From Ephemerocybe angulata (lineage: Eukaryota > Basidiomycota > Agaricomycetes > Agaricales > Psathyrellaceae), in assembly GCA_013368325.1 (NCBI GenBank), contig JAACJK010000167.1:434001-498000 (forward strand): a DNA stretch of 64,000 bases, written 5' to 3'. The position numbers and the translations under genes are program-made. Numbering within the stretch: the stretch's first letter is position 1; each line of letters begins with the position of its first letter. The notes below the pieces were generated by a model. That model did no database searches and was not told where the DNA came from. It saw nothing but the letters and a program-made list of their open reading frames with translations. Below are positions 10,997 through 22,339 of this stretch, in pieces.

Positions 10997-13970
10997 TTGA
11001 CCTCCACTCATCGCCATTTTGCGCCCAGTGCCTTGGACGCTAGCCTAGTACTAGATTTGTATAGTTCTGCTTGGATCTGGATAGATCTGCATGGCTGGCA
11101 ATTCTAGAGATAGCTCTGTTATTTATATCTATTTACATTCATTTAGAGCTATCAATATTGTGGTGAGTGCTGTCAAATTTTACAATGAACTTTTGTTGCT
11201 ATTTCGCTGAGCTGAAGCATCCATGAAAATTCAGAGCAGATTCATCTTCAAAACAGAGCACCACACTAACTTTGACCTCATGATCATCCTGATCAGAGAG
11301 TAGTAGGTGTTTGGTATCATGAGGAGATATGTGTGCAGCAATGAGTATGCCGCCTGTGGCAAAGTCTTAGAATTTAACTTGTTAGACATCATGTCAGATA
11401 ACTTCATTGGCCATTGGAGTCTGTTTGATAATGTAAAGGAAGTGTGAGCAGAGATAACTACAAAGATTAAAGAATACACTCAGTCTACCCTTACTGGACC
11501 TAAAATAAAACCACAGGCAGATCAGAGGTTGCTTGTTGCTCTTTTTCCAGTAGTAGAAACAATGAGGCATACTCGAGCCTCTGAGTATTGATCAATTAGA
11601 TAAGTACGAGATCATAAATTACCTTCTACAGATAGAGGAGGAGGTAGAGGATGAGAAGGAGGATGGGATAGGGATTTTTAGAATAGAAACCCGTTGAGAT
11701 ATGCCTGAGGTATGGAGGCTGTTGGTTGCTTTATGTACTATGCCAGTAACCAAGTCACAACACACTTATCTAGGTAGCAAAGATTGCCATCGAGAAGCTG
11801 AGAAACATGGAATCCCAATGTGGTTAAAGAAAAGCTACAGCACCCTTGTGAACAACCTCTCCATGACATTTAAAAACAAAATGGAACACTCGGCTAGGAG
11901 ACCAACTTCAGCATCTTGTGGACTTGCAATCAGGTAGCAAAAATGTGAGTATCAGTTTTTCTGGTTATGTATGAATCAACGACTTTTAAACTAAAGATAA
12001 GCAGTAGGATCTTAGGTTTCTATACAGGTCAGGCACAATCTGCAACTTTAAAGGGAAAAACATTAGGTGAGTTGAGAGAGCGTTTTTATGTTTCTCAATT
12101 AAGTGCTTTGTCAGTGCCACAATTAGTCATGCAGTATTGCCACTGTGCATTTACAGGTGCTTAGTGTATTGGGCTACCTAGATACTCAACTGCTATCTGT
12201 CCACTATGCTGGCTGGCTTGGCCAACCTAATAACCCAACTTTCAATCTTCCTCAGGCTCTCTGGGGCTTTGATTGTCCTTGAAGGCTACAGAAACCATTG
12301 AACATTCTATGCTCAAGGCTTTCCAAGAATTTGGCATCACTGCCATGTCTCTGGATGCCTCTGTGTCAAAAAAAGAATTCAGCTGTAGTGAGGACATCTT
12401 TAAAGGTAAGTGCCACTAGGGAAAGCCTTTACTTCTGGACTCACACTGAGATTTTCTCAATGTCCAATTATCCCCCATCCTAGCCTTTCTCAGGGATGTT
12501 GCTCCTGGCCTGGAGCATGTCCTCCATGACTATGGCCACTGAGGCTAACAAAATTAGTACGTGTATGCATTTTACTATCATTTCTCTATGTATAACTTAT
12601 ACCACAAACTAGAGATTTCCTTTGAGTGTCTGGCCATTTTTCTACTAGGTTGTTTGTAGAACCTATCTAAAGGTGTAAGCCTCAATTCGAGAAGTTTGTA
12701 TGCTCTGTAAATCTGAAAAGTTGTAGAGTTTTACAGGCCTTTGCTATCTTCATTTGGGACTGCATCAGAGAGATAGAGTGCATCCAAGGTAAAGTCATAG
12801 ATCTCCTGCTAATTGTAATAGCCATGTATTTCCTAAGATATATGTTTAGCCCACTTAAGAACAGCAGGCTTATGGCCAAGGATCTTGGTAAGATCATTTT
12901 CAATCATGTCATTGAGTGGTAGGCACCACCAGTGCTCATGGGAGCTGCTGACCATCATAGTATGGCTCTGATCAGGTGAACTTATCTGGGTAGCCGGGAT
13001 ATTGGTAGTGAGAGAATCTATCACTATGTGGAGATGTGGACTGTTGGTGGATGGAGGTATATAGAGGTCCGTAGGCTGTGGCGAGGAAAAAAAAGAAACA
13101 AAATGATGAGCGAGCCTCACCCATAAGTCAATGACCTCAACTTTTACATGAAACAACACCTTATAGCAGCACCTGGGAGCCAGCTGTCACACTCAAGTAA
13201 ATGGGCAGGACAGCAATATTGTACATTTGGGCAAAAGAAAAAGTCAACCTAGCGAGGTCAGGGTATGGCTCTGCTGCCTGCACAGCCCTCCTCTTTTTGA
13301 GAATAAATGCCAGGCTTAAACAACAATCAGAAGGCTTGGAAATCTATTGCCTGCAGTGGATGGGTTATATTCAAAAAGGTGGAGGGGGAGGAGCTAGTAT
13401 CCATAGATCCTATGGTACTGTGGATTGAGTCTAAAAAGGTTGAAATTAATAGTAATAATATTAAAAAGTGCCACAACCTCCTCTCCAAGAGTTTGGATGG
13501 ATCTCAGCTTCAAGAAGGAGCGGAAGAGGGTAAAAGTGTTTCTAAATGCTTCCTTGAGAGAGTGAAGAAGACTAGGAGGCTATACAAACCCAGCTTTTAG
13601 TACAAGTAGCCTACTAACCTAGTATGCAATGACCAATCTGATATTGTACTTACGTGCCCTTGTCTGAATACAGCGAGGTGCTTGGTGAGTTTGGATTACC
13701 TCTATTTATACTGTTTAGTCTAAGTACTACACAAATTCCTGCATGATTAAATAGACCATTTCATGTAAGATGGTAAGCCAACCTGCTTCACTTGCAGGGC
13801 TCTCTTCATTCCCATTTACAAAGAGTAGATATTAATAAATAAGGGAGAGAGGAATGCAATGACGCACACCTGACAGATTTTTGCCGCTCAGGTAGTGCAG
13901 AACTCACATGCCAGATTAGGCTGCTCTACCTGGATCAACCCCTCTAAGCCTATCCAGGATCTTTGTTGAA
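10997..13970. other. AT-rich stretch without recognisable genes
   Basis: Only short frames without motifs are present. A weak helicase-like hint near 12300-12420 is too short to call. No transposon ends were seen. Confidence 0.4.
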
Positions 13971-13974
13971 AAGA

Positions 13975-14050
13975 TCACCTAGAGTGGGATTTGAACATGA
14001 GGCCTCACGGTGTTGGTTTATCCACACCACTCCCTACGAAACTAGATGGG
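13975..14050 (-). repeat. tRNA-like segment
   Basis: The minus strand carries TGTTCAAATCCC, close to a B box, about 45 bp after an A-box-like word. The acceptor stem does not pair, so I do not call a functional tRNA. Confidence 0.3.
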
Positions 14051-14391
14051 ATAAAACCCTTGTGGCAATGGTTCGACAATTTACACTAGTTTGTGCTCAA
14101 GGTTATTTTATTCAGAACCAGCTTGTGTTGCACAAGTGAGAGGAGGTGGCCAGCACCTTTGTTGGGAATGAAAGCAGCACCTACAGCCATGACTATGAAG
14201 GCAACAGTGCTGCGCTAAAAAGACGGGGAACACAGTTGACCATCTACTCTAAGTAATGTCTCCAACTTTCAGTATCAGAACTACAGTCAGCACTCATTAA
14301 CCTTCCCATCCTCATTCTCTAGACAAATCCTCATCCAGCAACCGAATCATAACTTTGCTCAATCTCTTATCCTAATGGAAATCTTGGTTCG

Positions 14392-14475
14392 CTTTACCCA
14401 GAGCCCACTGGTAGACCAGTGGACTCTGGGTAGTCTACCTGGAGTCCACATGAACAAGTCAGGGATTTAAAATTA
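14392..14475. repeat. End fragment of the AGTCCAC element family
   Basis: It contains ACTGGTAGACCAGTGGACTC and the outer word ACATGAACAAGTC followed by AAAATTAC, like the right end of the element at 16681-17090. Internal sequence is missing. Confidence 0.5.
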
Positions 14476-14652
14476 CAGATATATAGAGTACTCTCTAGTA
14501 AACAACAATCTTTGAGCTTGAGGTGCAGGAGCTCTGAAAAGGCCATGTTTGGGGTCCTAAGAACAAACCAACTAGGCATTGCATGGTAGGAAATCATCTC
14601 TAGTTAACCAAGATCAGCAGCTTCAAACTTGACTGAAACACTCCCTCATCCT

Positions 14653-14946
14653 CTAGTGCTCAATCTCTCTAGGAACAGGGTTTATGAACTTACATTCCTC
14701 TAACCCAGTATAGTCCCTGATGATTTGGTACCACTGCATCATGTCCGATGGGAGGGACCTATGTACATAATCCACCCAGGCCTTCAGTTGGGCCCACAGA
14801 AGTATATCAACTTCTTCGCATACTTGAATGAGAGCCTCTAAATTAGAAACCCTCCTAGCTCTGAGTTGCTCTATACAGAAGAATATATTGAGATCCACTA
14901 GCTTATCGAATTTCCCCTCAAGATAGTCAAAATTCATGATATTCAC
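14653..14946 (-). CDS. Unrecognised 97-residue ORF
   Basis: Open frame with a mostly helical, Leu/Glu-rich composition and no motif I know. It stands alone in AT-rich DNA next to transposon fragments, and may be an exon of a decayed transposon gene or chance. No family is claimed. Confidence 0.2.
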   Translation of the reverse strand: MNIMNFDYLEGKFDKLVDLNIFFCIEQLRARRVSNLEALIQVCEEVDILLWAQLKAWVDYVHRSLPSDMMQWYQIIRDYTGLEECKFINPVPREIEH

Positions 14947-15149
14947 GAGGGCTTTTCACCGCTCCATTATTCTTATAGAAGTTCAGGAGGAAATTCAGTC
15001 AAATTCTAATCAAATTTTGAGTTCTAATTTTTTACCAGAGAGGGGGTAGGTTGAGGCTCAGGATTTCCTTGACCTTGGTGTATGAGAATGAAGTCAAAAT
15101 TCATATATATTGCCTCTGCTATGCCAGAAGGTTGCTTTGATGGCAGTTG

Positions 15150-15310
15150 AGTGTTGAGTTCAGTTCACTTCAGAAGGAGTTCAGTATTAGCCAAAGCTTC
15201 AGTGGGAGTTCAGTACACTAGAATTCCTCCAGGTCAACTAGAAAGTCCAGCATAAAATAGTTCTACAAGTACTAGCAAGGTCTGAGAAGAACAGTATGGC
15301 AAGCCACAGG
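15150..15310. repeat. Fragment of the AGTTCA element family
   Basis: Repeated GGAGTTCAGT words are followed by CCTCCAGGTCAACTAGAAAG. The same order is seen at 25768-25860 and, inverted, at 36790-36890. It is a piece of the larger non-autonomous family. Confidence 0.5.
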
Positions 15311-16680
15311 TTGCATTATCTTCAAAGATTGTAGAACTTTCTAATGAGTTCTACTAGAAAAAAGGTGACCTCTTCAAAAATGCAGCATCAACTCTCTTGA
15401 AAAAAGCAGGCAAAAAGAAAAGTTGTTGAGGCTTATCATTATCAAGGACTGAGACATGTTCCTTGGAGTACAATGTTGCATCATGTGTAGGAAGGTTGTA
15501 TCACTGCAACATTGTCACATCATACTACAGGTAGAAACAAACAGTGTACTAGGTGAAACCATCTGTTTGCAAATTGCTGTCCCTGATGTGAACTTGCAAA
15601 TAGTGGTCCAATCTCCGGAACCATGGGTGGATTCTGCCACAGAGTTTACTAAAGCCTGTCCCAGGCATAACCCTCGAAATAGCATGTTGATGTGTGGCTC
15701 TCACCACCTTAACTTGGACGATTCCAGGTTCTTTCTCAGATACCTTCCTCCAGTAAGCCTGGGTTATCTTTGATTGAATTTGAGCCATACTCACACTCAA
15801 TAGATTCAGAAATATATCTTTATCAACTTTTCTGATACCCCAGATGATCATGAATTCCACGGGAAAGTTGTCGGCCTCCATGTTGATGACCGTGATGCCC
15901 CTTTTCCATCAATCTTCATCATCTATGAAATGTATGTTCCATTTAACCCCTTCAAGCCCCACCAACTACTAGATGTTCCTAACAAACTTACATGGCAAGA
16001 TTGAATCTTCAACAACAGAGTGCTTGATAGAGAATCGGACTATCTTAAATGCAAAAGGCCGCTAGGCAGTAGAAACCACCCCCACAATGCCAGCGACACT
16101 TTGCCACGGTCGCATACCCAGTTTCCATCTACCCCAGCTGCCCTGTCTAGTAGATGGTGCACACTGGAGCTGGACAAGGATGTCGTCTGTGACATTGTCA
16201 TGGCGATGCGTGAGTCGCAGCCATGGAGGGGCTGCATCAAGGAGAACATGAGCTGGACAGGCACCGCTGCCAAAAACAGCAGACCTGAGCCCACTCTTGC
16301 CATCCTCTATACACCTCTTTACCCCCTTATGTCGTTTCTATTCCCCATCTTACTCGAATACCACTTTCTTTTTAAACCTCCATTCAAACGAGCTTTTGTA
16401 TAGCCCAGGTAGCCGTGGTCCAATCAAAACTCGATTGAAACCCGGTCAGAAACATGGGTTAGACAACATAGTCTACAGAATGCACCCAAAACACCCTCAG
16501 ACTTACCTCGCACTCTGCAGGCTTGAGTAACGACCCTTCCTACCTCTCCATCCCATTAACACATCACTGATTTTGTTCCACTGCTACAAAACATGTTGTA
16601 CAACACGCAGGAGCATGTCGAGATTGATTGAGATTTCGGTCGTGCTCAGATGCAGAACTCGGCTTTGATAGACCACACAA
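15311..16680. other. Stretch without recognisable genes
   Basis: Open frames at 15549-15881 (minus) and 16020-16403 (plus) have no known motifs and no coherent composition. I see no transposon termini here. Confidence 0.4.
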
Positions 16681-17090
16681 GTACTTCACACTCCCCCACC
16701 TGTTCGTGTGGACTCCATGTGGACTCTACAAAGAATCCAGTGGCATACCAGTGGACTGGAAGCTAAATTTTTGGCAGGCTCCCTGCCAAAATCAGTCCAC
16801 TGCCAGGCTCTGTAGAGTCTATGTGGACTCTGATTGTTGACTGAAGCCACTGGACTCACGTGGACTACCACTGAAAAGCTTAGTAATAGCCATTTCCAAG
16901 GTCACATATTCATAAACTCTAAGTTTGATGTGGACTGGCTATGGAGGAGGGGTGGACTGATCGTGGAGGGGTATGAACTCCACGTGGACTCCACAACGAG
17001 TTTTCTGATCAGAGTCCATAAAATACCTAGAGTCCACTGCTCTATGCAGTCCACATGGAGTCCACATAAACAGGTAGGAGACTGAGAATT
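16681..17090 (+). mobile_element. Complete subterminal-repeat element (AGTCCAC family)
   Basis: About 410 bp. The left end reads GTACTTCACACTCCCCCACC. The right end, read inverted, is GTAATTCTCAGTCTCCTACC, followed in both by TGT..GTGGACTCC, so terminal inverted repeats of about 40 bp match imperfectly. The inside is packed with direct and inverted AGTCCAC/GTGGACT words and has no ORF. This is the best-bounded member of the family. Confidence 0.65.
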
Positions 17091-18056
17091 ACAGCAGTGG
17101 TATATGTGGTGCTTTATCTCTACATGGTTAGACCCTGCAATACTCCATAAATGTCATTTGTAAGATGCATTAGGGTTAGTCTCATTAGGAACGGAAAACA
17201 ATTAGGGATAGTAAATAGCTATAGCCAGTATGCTTTTGGAAGTAAAATGTAACTAATAAAGCACCATGCTTTCCTTCTTATCCTTGAATGATTGGCAATG
17301 TAATGGAATTGCACCAAGTGGTCCTTGTGCTACAAATCAGTATGTTGGGATCTTTTCTAATGCTATCAGCACTATAAATACCTGGATATGAGAGAACTAA
17401 ATGCTTAGTGTTGAATGCAAAAAAAGTAGCCAAAACAATCTATAAATCAGCTTTTACTGCTTGGATTTTCATACAGTTCTTTGTAATATACGGGCCAGAA
17501 ATAGCCGGCATGGTGCATCACATTCTGTCTTCGCATTTTTTCTATTTTGACTATTTCTCTGATTCATTAGGCCCTTGGGCCTAATGAGCCAGTGGTTGTT
17601 CCCACAGCCACCATTATTAACCACTAGCTCATTATATGCTTTAGAGTTCAATGGTCCCACCATACCACCCTCTATTGTCTCCTTCCTTCTGGTCGCATAT
17701 GGTATGACTTTGATTCTATACCAATAATAATTGCCAGAGTATAGTCCAAAGTTTTCTGCACCATTACATATGGCACCCAAGTGAACTTGTATCGATGTGC
17801 ATCTCTGGATTGATTACACAGCAGGAAATGCTGTTTACAACCATGACAACATCTGGCTGAGCACAGCATCAACTGGTGCTGCACGGTCTTGGTGCCATTG
17901 AACCCACAGTGCCTCAAAATGCCTTGGAATATTAATGAAGGATTACACAAAAAGAGCAGAACTGATACAGAGACTTACCGGCAAAGAAGTACTATTTGTA
18001 TGGGTTTCAACTTTTATTCTTTAGGAACCTGTACCTACATCAACATCTGGTGTGTT
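17091..18056. other. Stretch without recognisable genes
   Basis: Minus-strand frames at 17950-17469 show a Cys-rich tract but no family I can name. Otherwise AT-rich and featureless up to the target site of the gag-only retrotransposon. Confidence 0.4.
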
Positions 18057-18061
18057 CACCT

Positions 18062-18259
18062 TGTTGAAAATAGGGGGTGGCAGTGCGATCGCCGCCGGCA
18101 GTCTCCGGCAACTTACCAGTTGCTGATGGGAGGCTGAACCTTATTTTGGGGCATCATTATGTAGTAAACGACATGTATTAGTTACCTTGCGCGTCGAACG
18201 GTTGTATTGATATACATCGGAATTGGTAAAGTCCTCGTCTTAGGGCCTAAATTACGACA
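18062..18259 (+). repeat. 5' LTR of gag-only retrotransposon 1
   Basis: 198 bp beginning TGTTGAAAATAG and ending CGACA. It is nearly identical to 19401-19605 except for a 7-bp insertion/deletion near CCAGTTGC and a few substitutions. The flanks CACCT at 18057-18061 and at 19606-19610 are a 5-bp target duplication. Confidence 0.92.
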
Positions 18260-18431
18260 CGACACGCGTATACTCAATACTGGGGGTTCCTGAACGGCTT
18301 GTTCAGCGTCTATTCTCTTATTGGTTCGGCAACGGTCTAGTTGCTGTCTGTATCTCTTGGGCGACGGTCAAGTCCCCTGCTGTTTGTGCTATCGCCTGTG
18401 ACGGTCAAGTCACAACTCACCTCTGGCAACC

Positions 18432-19376
18432 ATGGCTGATTCAACTTCGGAACCTCGCGCTATTACCTTCCCTCCCCTCAATGACGACAACTACCATTAC
18501 TGGACGCTGCGTATGGAGGCCGAGCTGGTCAGGAGGGGGCTGTATGGGCACGTGATAAGGGGTTGGCTAGATGATGGGGTGGAGTGGATGGAGGCGATGA
18601 AGGAGGAAGATCCTCAGGGATGGTCGGCGCGTTTGGTGCAGTGGGAACGGAAGCGGATGGCGAAGAAGCGGTTGGATGCTCGGGCAGAGATCATTGCTCG
18701 TCTCTCGGACTCGCAGCTGGACCATGTCCTGATGCTGAAGGATCCGGTGGATATCTGGGAGGCGCTGCAGAAGGTCCACGTGTCCCGGGGTTTGGCGTCG
18801 AGGCTGTCGCTTCGGAGGGAGTTCCTGAAGTTGGCGAAGAAGGACGATGAGGCGATGTCAGGGTTTATCGGTCGGGTGAGGAAGCTCGCTTATCAGCTGA
18901 AGGCGATAGGGGTTGATGTGACGGATGAGGACATGATCTTGGCGGCGACGGTTGGGTTGGGAGAGTCCTGGAATGGGTTGGTGATGACCCTGGACTCCAC
19001 ACCGGCTGGGGAGCTTACATTTGAGTACGTCGTCGGACGACTGCTCAACGAAGAGTCCAAGCGCAGGTCAGAGGCTCCGGTCAAGGGTGCAGCAGCGAAG
19101 GAGAAGAAGGATACCCTGGCATTGGAAGGAAGGTCTGGGGCGACTCAGACGAAGGAGGCGTATCTGGCGAAGGGTGGTGTTCGGGCGTGCTGGCAGTGTG
19201 GTGAGGAGGGACACATCAAGGCTTTCTGCAAGGCGGAGTGCACGGACAAGGGGAAGCAGGAGGAGAATGGGAGGGACGCGAGGGCTCTGATCGCCTATGG
19301 TCGAGCAGGTGGGGCAGGCACGGACGTCAGCAAGCTGGTCGATTTGGGTGAGAGGCAGGTTGGGGTGCTGTATTGA
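18432..19376 (+). CDS. Copia-type Gag of gag-only retrotransposon 1
   Basis: A 314-residue intact frame. The start ATG sits in CCATGGCT about 170 bp behind the 5' LTR. The N-terminus (PPLNDDNYHYWTLRMEAEL) has the fold signature of copia Gag (LNxxNYxxW), followed by the helical capsid-like region. Near the C-terminus a CCHC zinc knuckle has its ligands at about C253, C256, H261 and C266 (CWQCGEEGHIKAFC) and would bind packaged RNA. No protease active-site DSG follows. The product would form virus-like particles for the element's RNA. The frame is not degraded, which suggests recent activity or selection for Gag. Confidence 0.88.
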   Translation: MADSTSEPRAITFPPLNDDNYHYWTLRMEAELVRRGLYGHVIRGWLDDGVEWMEAMKEEDPQGWSARLVQWERKRMAKKRLDARAEIIARLSDSQLDHVLMLKDPVDIWEALQKVHVSRGLASRLSLRREFLKLAKKDDEAMSGFIGRVRKLAYQLKAIGVDVTDEDMILAATVGLGESWNGLVMTLDSTPAGELTFEYVVGRLLNEESKRRSEAPVKGAAAKEKKDTLALEGRSGATQTKEAYLAKGGVRACWQCGEEGHIKAFCKAECTDKGKQEENGRDARALIAYGRAGGAGTDVSKLVDLGERQVGVLY

Positions 19377-19400
19377 CTGACGGCGGCTCTCGAGGGGAAG

Positions 19401-19605
19401 TGTTGAAAATAGGGGGTGGCGGTGCGATCGCCGCCGGCAGTCTCCGGCAACTTACCAGTTGCAACTTGCTGATGGGAGGCTGAACCTTATTTTGGGGCAT
19501 CATTATGTAGTAAACGACATGTATTAGTTACCTTGCGCGTCGAACAGTTGTATTGATATACATCGGAATTGGTAAAGTCCTCGTCTTAGGGCCTAAATTT
19601 CGACA
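19401..19605 (+). repeat. 3' LTR of gag-only retrotransposon 1
   Basis: 205 bp, starting TGTTGAAAATAG directly after the purine tract and ending CGACA. It carries the CAACTTG duplication absent from the 5' LTR. Confidence 0.92.
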
Positions 19606-19610
19606 CACCT

Positions 19611-21959
19611 TCCATTGACAGTCAAGGAAGGAGTCCTGCAGAGTAATGAGGCAGTGTGAAGTTTTTTATCTAAGGGAACACTGTCATCTTTTAAGTTGCC
19701 CATTTTAGACATCAGAGATGTGTTCTCTGAGCCAGTAGAGCTAGCCCACAGAGACTAGGCACACTACACCTTATTTTAAGCAGGCTATTTAGCATAATAA
19801 AGTAAAAATTATTTTAAAATATTCTATGACCTCTCAATTCTATCCTTCAATGATCTTTACTACACCACCTTCTCCAAGTATATGAATTCCTCAGGTGAGT
19901 TCTCATTTTTTCAAGACAAACAAAAGTTACAAAACTGATATGTTACTTCAAGATATCTCTACACCTTAGGAAATTCATACTTGGGATTTTTGCTCCGAAG
20001 TATGCAGACACTGCTGCTAAGAATATAAGTGCTACAGCAGCAGTATCTTGGTGAATTCTTTGCCTATTGCCTAATTCGTTTGGTACATAGTTACTACTGA
20101 GCTATACAATGCCAATCCAGTGAATAAACCTTACTCTAATACCCATTGTAAATGACATTTCTATGCATTTGTTTAGTATAAGTGTACTTTCTAATGATAC
20201 TAAAATCATCCTTATCAGATAATAACTTAACGAAATATGAAGAAACTAGTTTAATACTCCTTCTATCTAAATAAAAATGATGTTATGGTTTGCAGAATAT
20301 GGTACAGGTACTATTAATAAGTGCAGCACCCTGTCCTGCCCATCTTGTTGATTACTGAAGCTCCAACAACACTGCTCATGAATTTCATCACTTCGAACAA
20401 CACTGTCTGCCTTTATCCCAACCTCACTGAGAAGCACAAGGGCCTCCTTACTGTCCTCCTTACTGTCCCCATCCCTGATGATGGCTCTTCAACCTTGGAT
20501 ATCTCCATGCTCGATATGCTTGCTGGATTTTACTTCTCCATATTCGGGAACACAACAGAAGCAGTTGAGCGATACCAGTTCTAAATAGATTTTTCCTGCC
20601 TAGCAGTTCAGCAAGTGTGTCCTCATTTTCTGATGTACTCAGTCTGCTTCACAGATGTGGAGAGCAATGGTTTACACACCTCTGGGAGTATATAGACTTT
20701 GAAGATCACTTCACTCTATTGGTCTTCTCAAAACAAAGTGCATAAATTTATGTATGAAAAGCTAATCTCTAAATTAGAACAGAGATTGGAGGACCTATCA
20801 ATTGGCCATAGCTCTTTAGTAGTGTAGAATACAATTAAGTTGTAGTGTCTTCCTTTGCACTGTTACCTAAGACCTTTGCAATGCATCATTTTCGACCAAC
20901 TTCATGTTGGCATTGTCTGACTTTGACTTTGGGCCCCAATTCCTATCGAGTGTACACTGTAGATGGGTTAGGTAATAGGTAGGTACTACAAAGGCACTGT
21001 TGTCCTAATCTCTGGGTGCTTCAATGAAACAGGAAACTGACTGTTTTCTTCCATAGGCTTTGGTTCTATGTTGTACTTGAATGAATGGGAGATACTTAGG
21101 ATTTTATAGCATTAATACTACAATACAATGACAGTCCAGCAGTAATCCACGTAGATTCATTCTATGTGAACAGGTCAGAAAGTAGAAGTACTCACTAGAG
21201 CACAGGGGGTGCTTTTTTTGCAGCTTGACCTTGATCAAAAAACCAAAATACCTGATATATTTATCTCTGAAATAGGCTTCTCTTTATCTAAAAGCACTAA
21301 GTTGTGCAAGTCCACTTGATCCTAAGACTGCCAACCAATCAAGCCAATCAATGTCATTTCTTTAACAAAAGCAGCAACCCAGGCTGTAGAAGTTCTCATG
21401 GTAGAATCATCTGTTGCTCAAGCAAAGTGAGTAGCTAAGCATTTTGGAATGCAATACAGCTTCGATGTGGCCAACTTTTTTGTTACTGCAATTCTTTGGT
21501 CTTGATCCCCCTCAAAATATGTTTACCATCTACTCAATGAGGTCACTAACTAGGCCAATATCAAATATTTACAATTGTTACCTGAACTGAGCTATAAATA
21601 AATTTGAAACTGTTGAATGGCACTGAGTTTCAAGCTTAGTTTAAGACCTTTTTTTAGCTCTGGGTGATGCTTGTTGCTGTCACATAGAGTTGGCAAGGTG
21701 AGCAGGAGGAGCAAAGTGATCAAGTTGTGAAAAAGTCAACAGAATGAGTGCAAAAAAGCTATAGCCATAGTATTCCACAACTGCTTTAAGCATTCCATCA
21801 TAAAGCAAATATTTGGGTGATTCAAGCAGGTGGTTACTTAATACATAGGCCTTGTCCGTGTGCAGAAGCAACAAAACCCTACTATTTGATTGTTCATCTA
21901 GTTTACAGTTGCATATATATATATAATTGACAATATTTACTATCTTTACTTTCCTTAAT
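19611..21959. other. AT-rich stretch with decayed repeats
   Basis: No gene is recognised; an 87-residue frame at 20321-20584 has no known motif. A word set like R1 lies at 20195-20300, and an AGTCCA-family end fragment at 21130-21190. Confidence 0.4.
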
Positions 21960-22215
21960 TTAGCCTCTCTAATGATACTAAAACTATCTTGATCAGACAA
22001 AAGCTGAGAAAAGAATCAGTTGAACATTCCTCTTATTTAAATGAGAATGATATCATAATTTGCATGACATTATGACAGTCATTAATCAAAATGACAATAT
22101 GCAAATTGCAAATCATGACATTATAGGCACAAGCACCATCAATGACATCATAATTTCAGATCTAGATCTTGTTAGACCTGTGATTTATATATGGGATTTC
22201 GATGCTATCAATAAT
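21960..22215 (+). repeat. Dispersed repeat R1, copy 2
   Basis: It shares the order TCTAATGATACTAAAA, ATTCCTCTTATTTAAATGA, TTTGCATGACATTATGACAG and CACCATCAATGACATCAT with 7545-7745 and, in its first part, with 20195-20300. Confidence 0.5.
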
Positions 22216-22339
22216 TGATAATGGCAAGGCAAAATAGTTGGGCTACCACTGTCTGGCTGAGCCACTTTAGTAATGGCTTAGCCATAGCTAGCTATTGGCT
22301 AGGCCAGAGCCTTCACCAACCTTTACAAAACAAGTTTCT

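Larger units (their letters stand above)
18062..19605 (+). mobile_element. Gag-only LTR retrotransposon 1 (TR-GAG type)
   Basis: A complete 1544-bp element with two LTRs, a single gag ORF, a purine tract (GAGGGGAAG, 19392-19400) just before the 3' LTR and a 5-bp target duplication CACCT. It has no protease, integrase or reverse transcriptase, so it must rely on enzymes of another element. This matches the terminal-repeat-with-gag (TR-GAG) class of non-autonomous LTR elements. I did not recognise a primer-binding site behind the 5' LTR: neither the usual tRNA 3' end nor the half-tRNA-iMet site used by the element at 52162 is present. Confidence 0.9.

Noticed and set aside
12298..12540. A RecQ-like helicase fragment
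   Set aside because: One frame reads slightly like a helicase segment (AFQEFGITAMSLDASVS), but it is too short and no Walker or DEAH motif is near.
13975..14050. A functional tRNA gene
   Set aside because: B-box-like word present, but acceptor and D stems do not pair and no clear anticodon loop is formed.
16020..16403. A 127-residue plus-strand ORF
   Set aside because: No motif, no coherent composition, and overlapping frames of similar length on both strands. Probably chance.
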